This document shows positions 23,601 to 34,520 of a stretch of DNA of 64,000 bases, piece by piece. Within the stretch, counting starts at the first letter, position 1; the number at the start of each line of letters is the position of its first letter. The notes under the pieces are model-generated. The model was not told where the DNA came from. It made no database searches and was given only the letters and a program-made list of their open reading frames with translations. The translations under genes were made by a program, and so were the position numbers. Location: the NCBI GenBank assembly GCA_963678705.1, contig OY783211.1, forward strand, positions 11,608,603-11,672,602, read 5' to 3'. The stretch is from Panorpa germanica. Its lineage: Eukaryota; Arthropoda; Insecta; Mecoptera; Panorpidae.

Positions 23601-25241
23601 AAGCTGGTTTTCATTATTCCAAACTAACAATAATTTTTCTACTTCTTCTAACACTTGAGATCTTTGCTTATTTGCTTGATATTTGTTTTGCCATGTCGTA
23701 CTGTTCGTATAAATTTGAAACTTGAACACTACTAATGCTAAAACATCGCAGCGATGCTAAAGTCATGTTACAGCGATGCAGAAACATTGCGGCGGCGGCA
23801 AATCCATGTTTGTTAGTTCGTATCCCAAAGCATTGTACAAAACTATAGTCAGATTTTTCTGAAACCTATATTCGTATCTTTATACTTAGAATACTAGAGT
23901 AGTGAATACAGCATTTTAAGAACATCACGCTTCCTTTCCTGAATACTAATCCGCTAAGCATCTTTACAGAAATACTAACATCGATAGGCACAAATGATTG
24001 TTAAACTACAACTGAGCATCTAATATGACTTATATTTTCCAGGAAACTTTTAACGTTGTACATCCCTAAACCTTTGACATAAATTAGGAGTATGATATGA
24101 AAGATTGTCGTTATAAAAATCCGCCCTTAAAATAGGATTAATATTTAAAGCTTATTAAAATAAACGATGATATTTAACCTTTAAAAAACAACATGCAACA
24201 AATACAGTGGTACTTACATGGGGCTGTCCAGCAGTGTCTAGAATATCAAAGTTAATCATTTCATTATCCATGACAGCGTGGAATGAATACACCTTCTCCA
24301 GGCTGGGGTCGTATTCTCCAATGTACCGTCTCGTTATAAAACGGACCACCATGGCTATGTCCCAGAAAAAACAAGAAAATTAGAGTGTATTTTTATTACG
24401 CAAAACATGAAAAAATTCTGTAAAGCTAAAAGTGACATTTTGTGGGTTTGGAATTTTATAATAGCCTTGTGGGTATTTATATTGTATTAGGGTGTTTTTA
24501 AGATTGTTATTTAACTTTTTAGAACATTCTTATATGTTTTATATTTTAAGGCAGTGGTTCTTCATCTAAGTGTCTTGAAACAGCTAAGTTTTACTAAACC
24601 AGAAGTGGGGAAAAAGGAGGTCACGTAGGACCAGAACCAAAAACTCGGTTCAGTTATGATTAGATACAATTGATTTTGCGTGGAAGCTAAAAAAGGAATA
24701 AAGGTACCCATATTGAAAGCTTCTATTAGTTTTAGTATGCCATTGCACGAAATTATGGAGCATAAAAAAGACATTAAGAGTTCCGCAGTGCAGCAACTGT
24801 CAGACGCAAATAACAGTCCATCATCTACTAGTAACCTGCCCACAATATCTAACTAAAAACATGCTTTCAGACAATTCAGAAGAAATTCAAAAAGTGCTCG
24901 AATTCCTAACTGATATAAACTTAATAAATCAAATTTAACTAAAATGAAATCATCTAATTTAATTTATTAACAGATGTAATAGAAAAACAAAATTTCTCTT
25001 CACTTGTTAACTTGTTATTCTAAAGAGCAATTTTGCTTCTAGTTTACTGGCAACACGTTTGAAATTGTTTTTAAGCTGTTAACGTTTAAATTAAAATATT
25101 ATTTCCTTCAGATACAAAAGAATAACACGATTTACCTGATTTTCCAACCCCACCTTGACCAAGAACCATCACCTTCAGGGGCTTCTGTTTCGGATATAGT
25201 CCCAATTTAGCAAAAGATGATTTAGGAGATGTTGCGTTCAT
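20691..25241 (-). CDS. RERG/RASL12-like Ras-family small GTPase
   Basis: Ras-superfamily GTPase nearest to the RERG/RASL12 group. Coding exons in transcript order: 25241-25136, 24354-24218, 22441-22280, 21402-21250, 21187-21010 and 20944-20691. All borders are GT..AG, phases match and the product is 329 aa. Residues 28-35 are the P-loop GQGGVGKS, followed by AMVVRFITRRYIGEYDPSLE (switch I with Ser53 where Ras has Thr35). DTAGQ (75-79) keeps the catalytic Gln, NKND (148-151) reads guanine, and EISVRES (177-183) replaces the SAK motif. The last ~130 residues form a long tail with Ser-, acidic- and Arg-rich patches. There is no CaaX box (C-terminus GNNASY), so no prenyl anchor is expected, as in RERG. 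The ATG at 25241 follows a probable 5' UTR acceptor at 25255. RERG-type proteins restrain growth in vertebrates; the role here is inferred. Confidence 0.9.
22208..22256. repeat. (ATTTT)n microsatellite
   Basis: Run of ATTTT/ATTTC pentamers inside a GTPase-gene intron, next to the exon ending at 22280. Confidence 0.8.
22925..23142 (+). repeat. Mariner-like terminal repeat family C, copy 2
   Basis: Ends GTCATCCTACGAACTTATTGAGTGATG, the inverse of copy 1, and contains AGTAGCGTCACTAAAAC, ATGAAATTTTGCCACATAT and GAAGGTTGGTACTATC. It lies in an intron of the GTPase gene. Confidence 0.6.
23502..23740 (-). pseudogene. pogo/Tigger-type transposase fragment (CENP-B N-terminal DNA-binding part)
   Basis: The minus strand reads VEKLLLVWNNENQ, GDSVSVQNMQEALLLYGDL and a short tail with TQNTSDA. 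This is the pattern of the second helix-turn-helix (CENP-B type) domain in Tigger/pogo transposases (EKLL.VW...Q, then A..L...L). The first HTH and the DDE catalytic domain are not found nearby. It is an intronic relic in the GTPase gene. Confidence 0.5.
24734..24856 (+). other. Possible coding-tail remnant, unidentified
   Basis: An open stretch on the + strand reads MPLHEIMEHKKDIKSS and then a Ser/Asn-rich tail to a TAA, with amino-acid composition unlike the AT-rich surroundings. It is antisense to the GTPase gene, within an intron. I do not recognise the protein; a transposon C-terminus is possible. Confidence 0.25.
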
Positions 25242-25254
25242 GATACTTAAATAT

Positions 25255-28224
25255 CTGAAACAAATATATTTAGTAATTAATGAATCTTTCATTTAATTAA
25301 TCACCTAACCACTTAAATGAAGAATCTACTTTGAAAATGTCTGTTTCAAACGGATTCCCACGGATTACTCAAGTGCAGAGAATTAAATAGAATAATTAAT
25401 ATAATGAACCGAGACGCCCGATACAAAAACATCCGTTGATCGTGATGGGTACACTGTACTTTATACTTTTAAAAATTCACAAATGAAAAATGTTTGTTAT
25501 GCATTTATAACTTTTATATATAATAATTATAATTTTATATATAATATTAAATTTAGTATATTTATATTTTTTATATACTAAATACCCGATAAACACAATT
25601 ATGTTGATTTAAGGTTTATCTAACATAACAAAAATTACCTGTTACGTAAACAACGTTATCTAACATACAGCGATTTGGGACCTATTTTAAAGGTTTTTGA
25701 GAGATCTACATTATAAGAAACATAAAAGAGTGTAAGAGGAGTGTAGGAACTAGGGAGATCCTAATAGATCATACAATCATAAAAACACCCATATATGGAT
25801 TAAAGGTCATATTTAATATTACTACGCTTTGTTTAAATAAAATATTACATGACTATAAGGTAACATTCACGTTTTATGTTTAGCGTAGTACTTTAAAATC
25901 GCTATTTATTAGTGATAAAATGTTAAATATTCATAAAAATGATCCATAGTTCCTGGCATTTCATATTCATAGTATGTTGGTACCTGTAATTTTTAGAAGG
26001 AGATATTTTCTTGTGACTAACTTCATACTATTTTTAAAAAGAGAACCATTCTATTTGTAAACTGAGAGAAATTTATCTCTTAACTCAACATTATATTTTT
26101 ATTCTAAATTTATGTTTCTAAGTTTTTATAAAAACATAGCAAACTGTATTTATTTTTAAGAAGAAAAAGCTTAAGCCCAACAAAATTGCTGTTTTTAAAA
26201 CAAAATCCATAACAATTATGTTATAAGCTTTTTATTAGTAAGCTGTTATTTTATTATCTTGTAATGCAAGTTTCACACTTGCTAGCTTGCCACAAGCTAT
26301 TTCCAAGAGTCATTTTTTTCCTGCGAATAATGAAAATTTAATAATTAAATTATTAACTAAATTTTAACAGTGTATCTCTGTATACTCTTTACTAACAGCT
26401 TCACAAATTCTGTATCTGTGTTTGACAGGGGGTGATGTCGAAAAACCTGTAAAGTACAAAAGGATGCCCCATAAAGACCTTTTCCCAACCCCCAACCTCC
26501 ATGTCGGGAGGTATCCATTAGATACAAAGCCAACAAAAAAATGATCGAAAAATATCAAAGCAATGTCATTTTTAGCAGACGCTCTTTCGTACGAGTGTAT
26601 CTTTAAATAAACTAAAGCTACAAAAAGGAGTAGATACATTAGATATAGTGATTGTTCAAATCTGAGTTTTACTGCAAAAAATATATGTAAAATAATTCTA
26701 AAAGAACTGTTGTAAAAGTAGGTCACAATTGTTATTAATGAGTTTCCAGTTACAACAGCTGGAAAATTAAATTTACTTATGCAAAAAGTCTGTGATGTTT
26801 TTCAGCTATTGTTGGTGTGTTTTTTCAAGCGTTGTTAATCAGGCATTTTATGATATTTCATCCAGTTGTGGCAGTCGTGACACTTAGCGAGAAATATCCT
26901 CACTTAGAAGGCCACATTCTGACAGATCATGTTCTTCCATATTAATTTTAGTTGACAGGATAAAACCACGCCCGAACTATAAATGTTTATAAATTAGATA
27001 TTGTCTAGAATTAGATACAAAGTTTTTCCGGATAACGCCTAACAAGGACTTTGTCTGGAACGTTCGTACTCAATCGGGGTCTTCTATGGCATTTCCTCGT
27101 GACACCCGATCGGGTCAACTTTAAGTGGGCTTGTCTAGGTAGTAAATTAATATTTCGTAGTCTCCAGGCACTGACAAAATTTATAACTTGTTTATAATTA
27201 TTAGAAAACCCAATTATTACAAAGACGGTTTCAGTGGTGTGCTCAGAAGGGCCTAGTCGTGAGACAGTCTATTGATTATTCTAAACTCTCAACAATATTT
27301 TCAAAGTCGTAGAATATTCTAGGCCTAATAAAAACTATCCAACGATTTATGTAACTATTCAAATTTATGTGATAGAATAATTTACACAACTCGCGCGGAA
27401 CATGTGACTAACGCAAATTCTATCTCTTTACATATTGCAATATTCTCTCAATGTCGTAACGCAACGAGAAAAACGTTACATGGAAAAAACAAACGCATGT
27501 ATTCAACACGTGAACAAATTTAAAAAATCACCACAGTCACTCACATAGAAAATAAAGAGTATTTAGTGCTTAATACTTGTGGAACTCAATGGAGTACTTT
27601 AGTTAACAAAGTTAGCCATAGAGTTAAGCCATATCTGCAAGTATGAATTAGTCAAATGTAAAGTAGAGGTAACCATTATATATTTGCAACTATTAGGTTT
27701 ATAGGTATAATCTGTTAGTTCCGATAATGCAATACAAGTGCGCCACTTGCCAAAACGTAAATAATGCACGAAACATTTGCTAGAGAGTGTCTGGACCCTG
27801 AGCCATCCTAAAGAATATAGTGTTTTAGAACTCGCTTAATTACGGATCTGACGAGATAATTACAAATGTATGTGACAACATTGTCTCTTATAACAAATAC
27901 ACCTAGAAGAATATTATATTGTACGGGTGTACGTACGTATATAGGTTAGGAGTAGGCTTTACAAACATGTGTCAGGAGAAAACATGAATATTCATGATGA
28001 ATAAATTAATAAAATGTTTTCAATGTTTAAAATGCGGAATAAACGATTTATTCCGCTTGATTTGATCAGGTGTTATTATGGATTTCTTTAAACAAACAGG
28101 AATTAATCTCATTTTATTGTGTGCAAGGTTTTGCATGTTAATAATGTAAAAACAATAGAATGCGCTAATCTATATTTATCGGTTGTTTATTCTGATTTAT
28201 GTCAGTATTGTATGTGAAAGGTTA
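25255..28224. other. Upstream side of the GTPase gene, no feature recognised
   Basis: AT-rich. A probable 3' splice acceptor at 25255 means a 5' non-coding exon must lie somewhere upstream, but I could not place it. The open frame at 26364-26726 has no family character. No repeats of the families listed here were seen. Confidence 0.35.
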
Positions 28225-28445
28225 GTTGGAAGACTCTGAGTCGAATCATCATCATCTTATTAAAATTTTCTCTCATTCCTTCCTATGACCCCGTTCATCA
28301 TTCAATTCATCACACTTACTTTTCCATTCCTCGCCTTAGGTGTTCTTTCCACCTCGCTCAGGTTTTTGACTGACACTCTTGGTACCTTGTCTATGTTCTA
28401 CATATCCTAACCATTGTAGTCCTTTCCTCCTAATTTTAGTCACTA
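28225..28445 (-). pseudogene. LINE ORF2 C-terminal remnant
   Basis: The minus strand reads LRRKGLQWLGYVEHRQGTKS, which resembles the C-terminal '(R/K)LQW.GHV.R' stretch of RTE-type and related reverse transcriptases. Stops interrupt the frame, and a scrap of SINE head lies beside it (28448-28485). Weak but coherent evidence for a decayed retrotransposon. Confidence 0.4.
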
Positions 28446-28447
28446 AA

Positions 28448-28485
28448 TCGCGGGGATCGAACCTGAAGACATAACAGTCGTCTGT
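28448..28485 (-). repeat. SINE head fragment
   Basis: GGGGATCGAACCTGAAGACA followed by ACAGTCGTCTGTGT on the + strand, the complement of the B-box region of the SINE at 32545-32806. Confidence 0.5.
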
Positions 28486-29239
28486 GTTGTCTTTAAATAG
28501 ATGCAATTAAAAAGAAAGAATGCCACATTAACATCAATTGTGGGTTTACTAAATTCAATGTGAAGTGTTATTCAAATCATTATTTTTTTCAAGGTTTCAG
28601 ATATTTTTCTAAATGTAAGAACCATAACTTTTTAAAGACAGCGTAAATTGTACTTAATCTGTATTTAATGTCAAGAGCTTTTAGGCGAAGGTCACTAGAT
28701 CTTCAAGCTTTCAGGTTTTTATATGTCTTTTTGCGTGGAAGATGTCCATCCGTTCGTAGACGTAAGCAGTCATGTGAGATGCGGTAATAAATACCGTGAC
28801 ACATTTTCTTTATTTGACATTGTTTTTAATGCTGTCGGTAATTTGCTGTCAATGACCAGTACCGGTGTCGGTGGCGGTGTCGGTATTGGGGAACGGTGCT
28901 TGTTTTGCTAAGATAACACTATTATTGATTATTTATGAGGGTACGAGCATATACGTTGTTATTCTTATCTGATTTATTGTAGACTATTAAAAAACGATTA
29001 TCCTGGCTCGTACTGGTAGCATGTTATATTGTTGTACTTACTTTATAATTGAGGTAATTATTAAAACGTTTGCAACATTATTTTTAATAAGCAATATCTG
29101 TATTTATTAATGAAGTCATTTTAGACATTTTCCTTTATCAATATTTTGTTTGCTTGTATACGAGTTTCCTTCAATTACATCCCTCCTCTATCCTTACCAC
29201 GCTCCATGCGAATCTTCCACTGTTCAAAACAGTGCTGGA

Positions 29240-29688
29240 AGTAGTGATAACGATCTGAGATCGATTAATCGAACAATCGATTTTCTGAGTCGAGAAAATC
29301 GATCTCAAACACTCGAAAATCGATATTCGATTTTTTTTGGTAAGAATAAAACTATACAATTATTTACATTATTTATTATAAACTTGGACACGAAATATTG
29401 GGTATTATAATTATTTTATTCTACAATAAATAACGTACATGATTTTATTGATAAATCAAAAATCACTTTTCACTTATTCTTTAATTATAAGAAAGGCATG
29501 TAATTATTTACAAATTTAATAAAAATAAAATCGATAAAAGATCGTTCTTTTAAGGATTAGTATCTTTTTTTATATAAAAACTAAAAAGAATCGAAAAATC
29601 GATTTTTGAGAAATCGATCTTCTACACTTCGATTTTTTACTGAATCGATTCTTAAAAAATCGATCTTTTATAAAAAGAATCGCCATCC
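29240..29688. repeat. ATCGAT-rich imperfect inverted repeat
   Basis: Two arms (about 29255-29335 and 29580-29680) packed with AATCGATT-type words, about nine ATCGAT palindromes in all. They are separated by an AT-rich centre and the right edge reads GAATCGCCATCCCTAG. The layout suggests a MITE with long, internally repetitive ends abutting the mariner relic at 29695. Confidence 0.55.
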
Positions 29689-29694
29689 CTAGCT

Positions 29695-30130
29695 GGGAGT
29701 CTCCTTCTGTGAGCTGATACAGCATCAACAGTCTGAAATCTTGTTCCTTTTAATGCAGGTTTAACCTTGTGAAACAGATAAAGGTCTCATGGTGTAATGT
29801 CAGGCGAATAAGGTTGATGGTCTAACGATGGGATAATATTTAAATTGTTAGTTAAAATTTGCCGTCGGATTCTTTATCTATTCCTACACTTTCAGTAATC
29901 GCATGAATACTTAACGGACGGTCGGATAGAATCAGATTGCTTATTTCTCCAATTTTGTCATGTGTTTTGGACGTGGAAGGGCGGCCTGGGCGTGAATCAT
30001 CTTGAACGTCTTCTCGGCCATCTTGAAAACGCTTAAACCACTCAAAAACACGTGCACGCGTTAAACAATTATTGCCATACAAGTTTCAGTAGCACTATTG
30101 CCAAGTTTCTCTACTTCCAAATTTAATTTT
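29695..30130 (-). pseudogene. Internally deleted mariner transposase
   Basis: Minus-strand relic. The N-terminal helix-turn-helix region reads YGNNCLTRARVFEWFKRF, DGREDVQDDSRPGRPSTS and DRPLSIHAITESVGI. The sequence then jumps to the C-terminal end of the catalytic domain, DHQPYSPDITP*DLYLFHKV and KPALKGTRFQTVDAV. The segment with the first two catalytic Asp residues is gone, and a TGA stands directly before the third Asp. No clear TIRs were found; the ATCGAT-rich repeat abuts its 3' side. Not functional. Confidence 0.8.
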
Positions 30131-31751
30131 ACAATTCTACGGGTATCTTTAGCAGTGTAAACATCTATCTGGATGTTTGAAGTGCGTTAGAGTGGAAATA
30201 ATTTCATGAAGAAGTTTTCCAGTTGATCCTACTCGTCCTGTCATCCTAATAACATCATTAAATATAGCGTCCCTCTCATACCACTTAGAAAGTATAATGA
30301 CAGACAAGAATAGAAAATACGTAGTTAATAATATTTTATATTACCTCTTATAGGTTATGATTTTACTACCCCCACTACTTTTCACATATGTCATATACCA
30401 TATATGTTAGATTAACTGAACCGTAGCTAAAACGTAGAAGCATCTTATTATATAATATATAACTTAGATTTTCTTCTCTACGTCGTAGTACTTATAAATA
30501 TAAGTTAAGCTTCTTTTAAATAAGTTTTCAAATATAAAATAAAATAGAATAAATTGAAGATAAACATAACAGAAGCTGTAAAACTCTATCTACGTTTTAG
30601 AATTCTTTGAAATAACACAAAAGAAATATCGGGTCAAATTATACGATAACACAGTGTTATTGGTTCTGACTTTGTCTGCTTTATGTGCTTTATGTGTGTG
30701 CGTGAGAGTGCGTGTGATGTATAGCACTTGTTGAATGGTACTTTGACGTATAAGAATATATTGGATACAATGCCAAATTATTTATCGGAATTATTATATT
30801 TCTTTAGTTGGTAACACCAACCAGAGAGATTACAACTACGATCTGATGAGCTAACGGTATATATTAGCTACTTTCATTGTAGTGTGTGCTAATGGCCATG
30901 ACAGTTGATATTTGGAGTCGACAGAATTCACTACACATAATGTTAAGTTATTACAAAATTAGATAAAAAGGAATTGACAATTTAAATAATAAACTTTAAA
31001 TGTCGTTTCTTTGATTACAGGTAAGATAGTATGATTTAAGTTAAACAGTGTAATTATTATAAAGTGTATGTAAATTACTAAAATAAAAGTCTTTAATTTC
31101 AAAAGCAACACATAAATTTGATTATAAATTTATAATTCCTGAAATGTCTTATAATATATAAATAATTATCCTATATTATAATGTTCCAAGTGTATATTTA
31201 TGATCTTATATTCTTATTTGTTTGGTACTGAATTTTGTATGGTAGCTCGAAAACGGCTCCAGAGAAATTTTTGAAATTTCCTATTTCGTAGAGAAAAAAT
31301 TGTAAGAATTTTGGCGATTGGCGTAAGAATGGCCTTCGATTTTTCCCTGAATTTCCTGGGAACCCGTAATTTTGGAAAAACTGGAAAAATAGTGACGATA
31401 ATTTTATACCGTGACGAGATTTTTTAGTATCTAGTAATTTAAAATTTGCAGTAAAAAAAAGGTATTGTATATAAATAGTAATGTTTTTGATATTGTGCGT
31501 TTCTCTGAGTTATTATTTAGACGAAGTTTCTCCCTTCTTGAATCAACCGTATAATATCTTAAGAATTAATTCATTAATTAAAACTCTCATCTTTTTTTAC
31601 GACTTATAACTTGGAATACTTTATTTTATTATACCAAAAGAAGGAGTTGTTATACTTAAGATGAAGATTGCGTAGATCACAAGATTTTTACTAAGATAAG
31701 CAATATGCGCGGTAATTGAATGGGATAATACCACTCATTTAAAATATTTCG

Positions 31752-32002
31752 TTTTTTTTTTTTTTTTTAATATAGTTTCTCGAGCTTCCTAGGCACGTAG
31801 CCTTTTATCGCCCCTAATATATTCTGCTTCTTCTTATATTTTGTATCCCGATAACAAGAATGATCTATTCATGGCTACAGCTGTTATAAATTTCGGTTTC
31901 TCAATCAAAAAGGCGGTGTTAACAGGAAGCGTCTGCGAAGTCTGTAGCACCGCCCGTTGGAGTCCATTTCTTGCCATTGCTGTATTTTTACATTGCCACA
32001 GA
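31752..32002 (-). mobile_element. LINE 3' end, second copy (minus strand)
   Basis: Poly(T) at 31752-31768 followed by the complement of the LINE tail seen at 36219-36602 (AGGCACGTAGCCTTTTATCG) and of its ORF2 C-terminus back to the finger region. It is flanked by AAATATTT at 31742-31749 and 32005-32012, a probable target duplication. 5'-truncated and about 95% like the other copy by eye. Confidence 0.8.
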
Positions 32003-32544
32003 AGAAATATTTTTCTTTTAAATGCTTATCTCTGGAAGAGTTACAGTGCCGAAAAATAAAATAAAAATTAAAAACAAATTACGTTCAACACAAATTAAAA
32101 ATTTAATTATGATGTCACAATATTCAATAGTTTACAAAGAGTCTAATTTTCTACTTTTCACAAAGAAATTGTAACACACTGTGCAAGATTCAACTTGCTA
32201 GCATGCAACAAGCTCTAGATTAAAACCCTTGATTTCTACTTTGTTCCGACCTTTTACCTTCTGGTACTAATACAATTTTAAAGGTTGTACTGTCATTTTA
32301 TTGTTCTTAAAAAAGTAACTCCTAATTTAACATGACATATTTCTCAAAACGAAGAATACTGTCGCAAGAAGTTATTTTTAAAAAAATATAAAATGATTTT
32401 AAAATTAGCTGTACACGCCTTTAAATTATTCCTTTTATAAATAGCATCAAATAGGGGTGGAATAACAGTTTCGTTGTGGTAGAGTGTGATCTTAACAAAT
32501 TGATTTTGGTTAAGAATTACATTATTCATTCATTTCCATGTTGT

Positions 32545-32806
32545 TTATTTAATTTATTTAACGTCGGCCTATTTCCGATGCTGAGTCCTATCACCGACGA
32601 CCTCCTTCAATGTTGGCAGTATTTATGGTGTCGTGGCCTCATATATGTGGGCTACACCACTGCCTAATAACTGTATGATTATGTATGACCATAATCAATA
32701 TAAGTTCATAATAACCAAACCCAGAAAATATATATCTGGTCCGGGGATCGAACCCGAAGACACAGCAGTCGGCGTCAAGCATCAATGCTCTCGCCCACTG
32801 TGTCGT
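32545..32806 (-). mobile_element. tRNA-derived SINE, full copy with perfect target duplication
   Basis: 262 bp on the minus strand. The tRNA-like head has an A box (GTGGGCGAGAGC) and a B box (GGTTCGATCCC), then an unrelated body and a 3' tail AAATAAATTAAATAAA. Perfect 14-bp direct repeats CATTTCCATGTTGT flank it at 32531-32544 and 32807-32820, proving an insertion by target-primed reverse transcription. Relatives: 10390-10535, 41050-41115, 45886-46012, 50475-50670, 53330-53465 and 54664-54870. Confidence 0.92.
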
Positions 32807-33078
32807 CATTTCCATGTTGTAAAATGATAATATTTTATATAAAAGACCTTAAAATGACATCAAAGAGAATTTACATATTGTATTCTTATTCATTCAAGAA
32901 TTCATATAAATTTCATTTTACCGCTGATATTAAAGAAGAATGAGAGATTTAATATCCAATTAAATTGGTTACACTAATTGCTTTAATTAAAAGCTTAGTG
33001 GTGTATAAGTTAATGGGTTTTAATAATTAAATATATTTCATTTAAAGATTGTAGAGATGGAAATAATTACCAGTGTTA

Positions 33079-33690
33079 CCGAGTAAACAATTTGGTGAAG
33101 TGCAGGCGGCGTAGTAAATTTTGTTCATTTGACTCACGTAGTAAGCAGCACGACGGGAAACCGGTGGCTGGAGAATCAAGAAAGGATAGCTATGTACACG
33201 GCAGTCAAACTTGCATCCGGCTTTTCAATATAGCTATAGTTATTATTCGTTTACTCGCCAAAGAAGGTGTGAAATTTTGCAGAGACTCCAAGCACAGTTC
33301 AGTGATGCTACTCTGAGTAAAACACAAGTGTTTGATTGTGCCTTGAAGTTTCGAAATGGTCGTAGTAAAGTGGAATATCAAAGCGTGCGGCTACCAGCGT
33401 CAATGAACACCGTGGGTAAGCTTGAGGAAAGCTATCGCTGCATTACTATTGCTTAGATTTCATCAGAGGCTGCTGGATAAGGCAAAGAGTGATTATCGTA
33501 ATAAACGACGCCCGCAACCGATTCGCAATATCCTAATTCTGCACAACAACGCAATAAATGATACTGCGAATCTCTTGAACACCCAACTTACAGAGCAGAC
33601 TTATCCCCAAATGTTTGGTTCACTTGAAGAGGTATTAGGAGAGAACAATTTGAACAAGCGGTCAAACAGTACGTATGTAATTAGTTACTG
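33079..33690 (+). pseudogene. Decayed mariner-like transposase whose 5' end matches the CCCAGTAAAC MITE terminus
   Basis: Starts with CCGAGTAAACAATTTGGTGAAGTGC, one base off the MITE terminus CCCAGTAAACAATTTGGTGAAGTGC. The HTH region follows at 33240-33400 (EILQRLQAQFSDATLSKTQV, FRNGRSKVEY). After a frame change comes the catalytic part RLLDKAKSDYRNKRRPQPI, ILILHNNAINDTANLL and FGSLEEVLGENN. The catalytic HDNA is now HNNA, and the SPDLxP block with the third acid is deleted. No matching 3' terminus was found. A dead relic, but a plausible relative of the enzyme that moved the MITEs. Confidence 0.75.
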
Positions 33691-34309
33691 CCGCCATCTA
33701 ATTTTTTCAAATAAACATATAAAATCTAAAATAATTAAAATATTTGAGAGTTTTTTATTTTTATATTAAAACTAAAAAAAGTAGATACTCATAAATTATA
33801 ATTAAAGCAGTAATCCTTGGAAGACTCAATAAGGATTTATATTATATATTTGTTTTGAAATAACTTCGTATTTCTAATGCGCATAACTTTTCAAGGACTT
33901 TCTTCGAACTTAATTTACTGTAGGGCACAATTTCCGCATTAAATAAATTTCATTAATCCAAGAAAAGCTTTTTTCTTTATCTTAAGTGATATATCATTCC
34001 TTTACTTTATTTCTTATTGAGACTCAGACATAAGGTCGAAATGGCATCGACATACGCTACTCGTACATCATGGAAAATGGTTATTTCAAATTCAAGAGGG
34101 ATAAATAGAAGTTTATAGGGAATATAGAAACAAAGTATTGATACAGGGCCGCATTTAGAAACAGACGCTTCCCGACATAACTAAAACTCTTGGGCTCTTA
34201 CAATATCACTTAATAAATTCTTAGGTTGACATATAGATGGTGCAACTACGATAGCGTAGTCCGAATAACACTTATCAATTGCTTTACTTGAACGGTAATT
34301 TTTCCATTA

Positions 34310-34520
34310 AAAAGCAATGCTTTTTAAACACACGAAATTTAGATTTTTCTATTGTTTTAAAAATTACAAAAGTAGCGTCACAAACACCACTGTAATTAAT
34401 AAAGTAATGATTGGAATTTTGAGACATATCGTTTGAAAGTTGATACTATCTAAATATCTTACGGATTCGTCAATAGTGGCGCCATTTATATATCATCCTA
34501 CGAACTTATTGAGTGATGTG
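34310..34520 (+). repeat. Mariner-like terminal repeat family C, copy 3
   Basis: Contains AAAAGTAGCGTCACAAACAC, TCGTTTGAAAGTTGATACTATC and ends ATCATCCTACGAACTTATTG, parallel to copy 2. Confidence 0.6.

Noticed and set aside
26364..26726. 120-codon frame on the minus strand
   Set aside because: No family motif, no Kozak-like context, no conserved composition; chance frame in AT-rich DNA.
32700..32806. B-box GGTTCGATCCC suggesting a tRNA gene on the minus strand
   Set aside because: It belongs to a SINE with a non-tRNA body, a tail and a 14-bp target duplication, not a functional tRNA.
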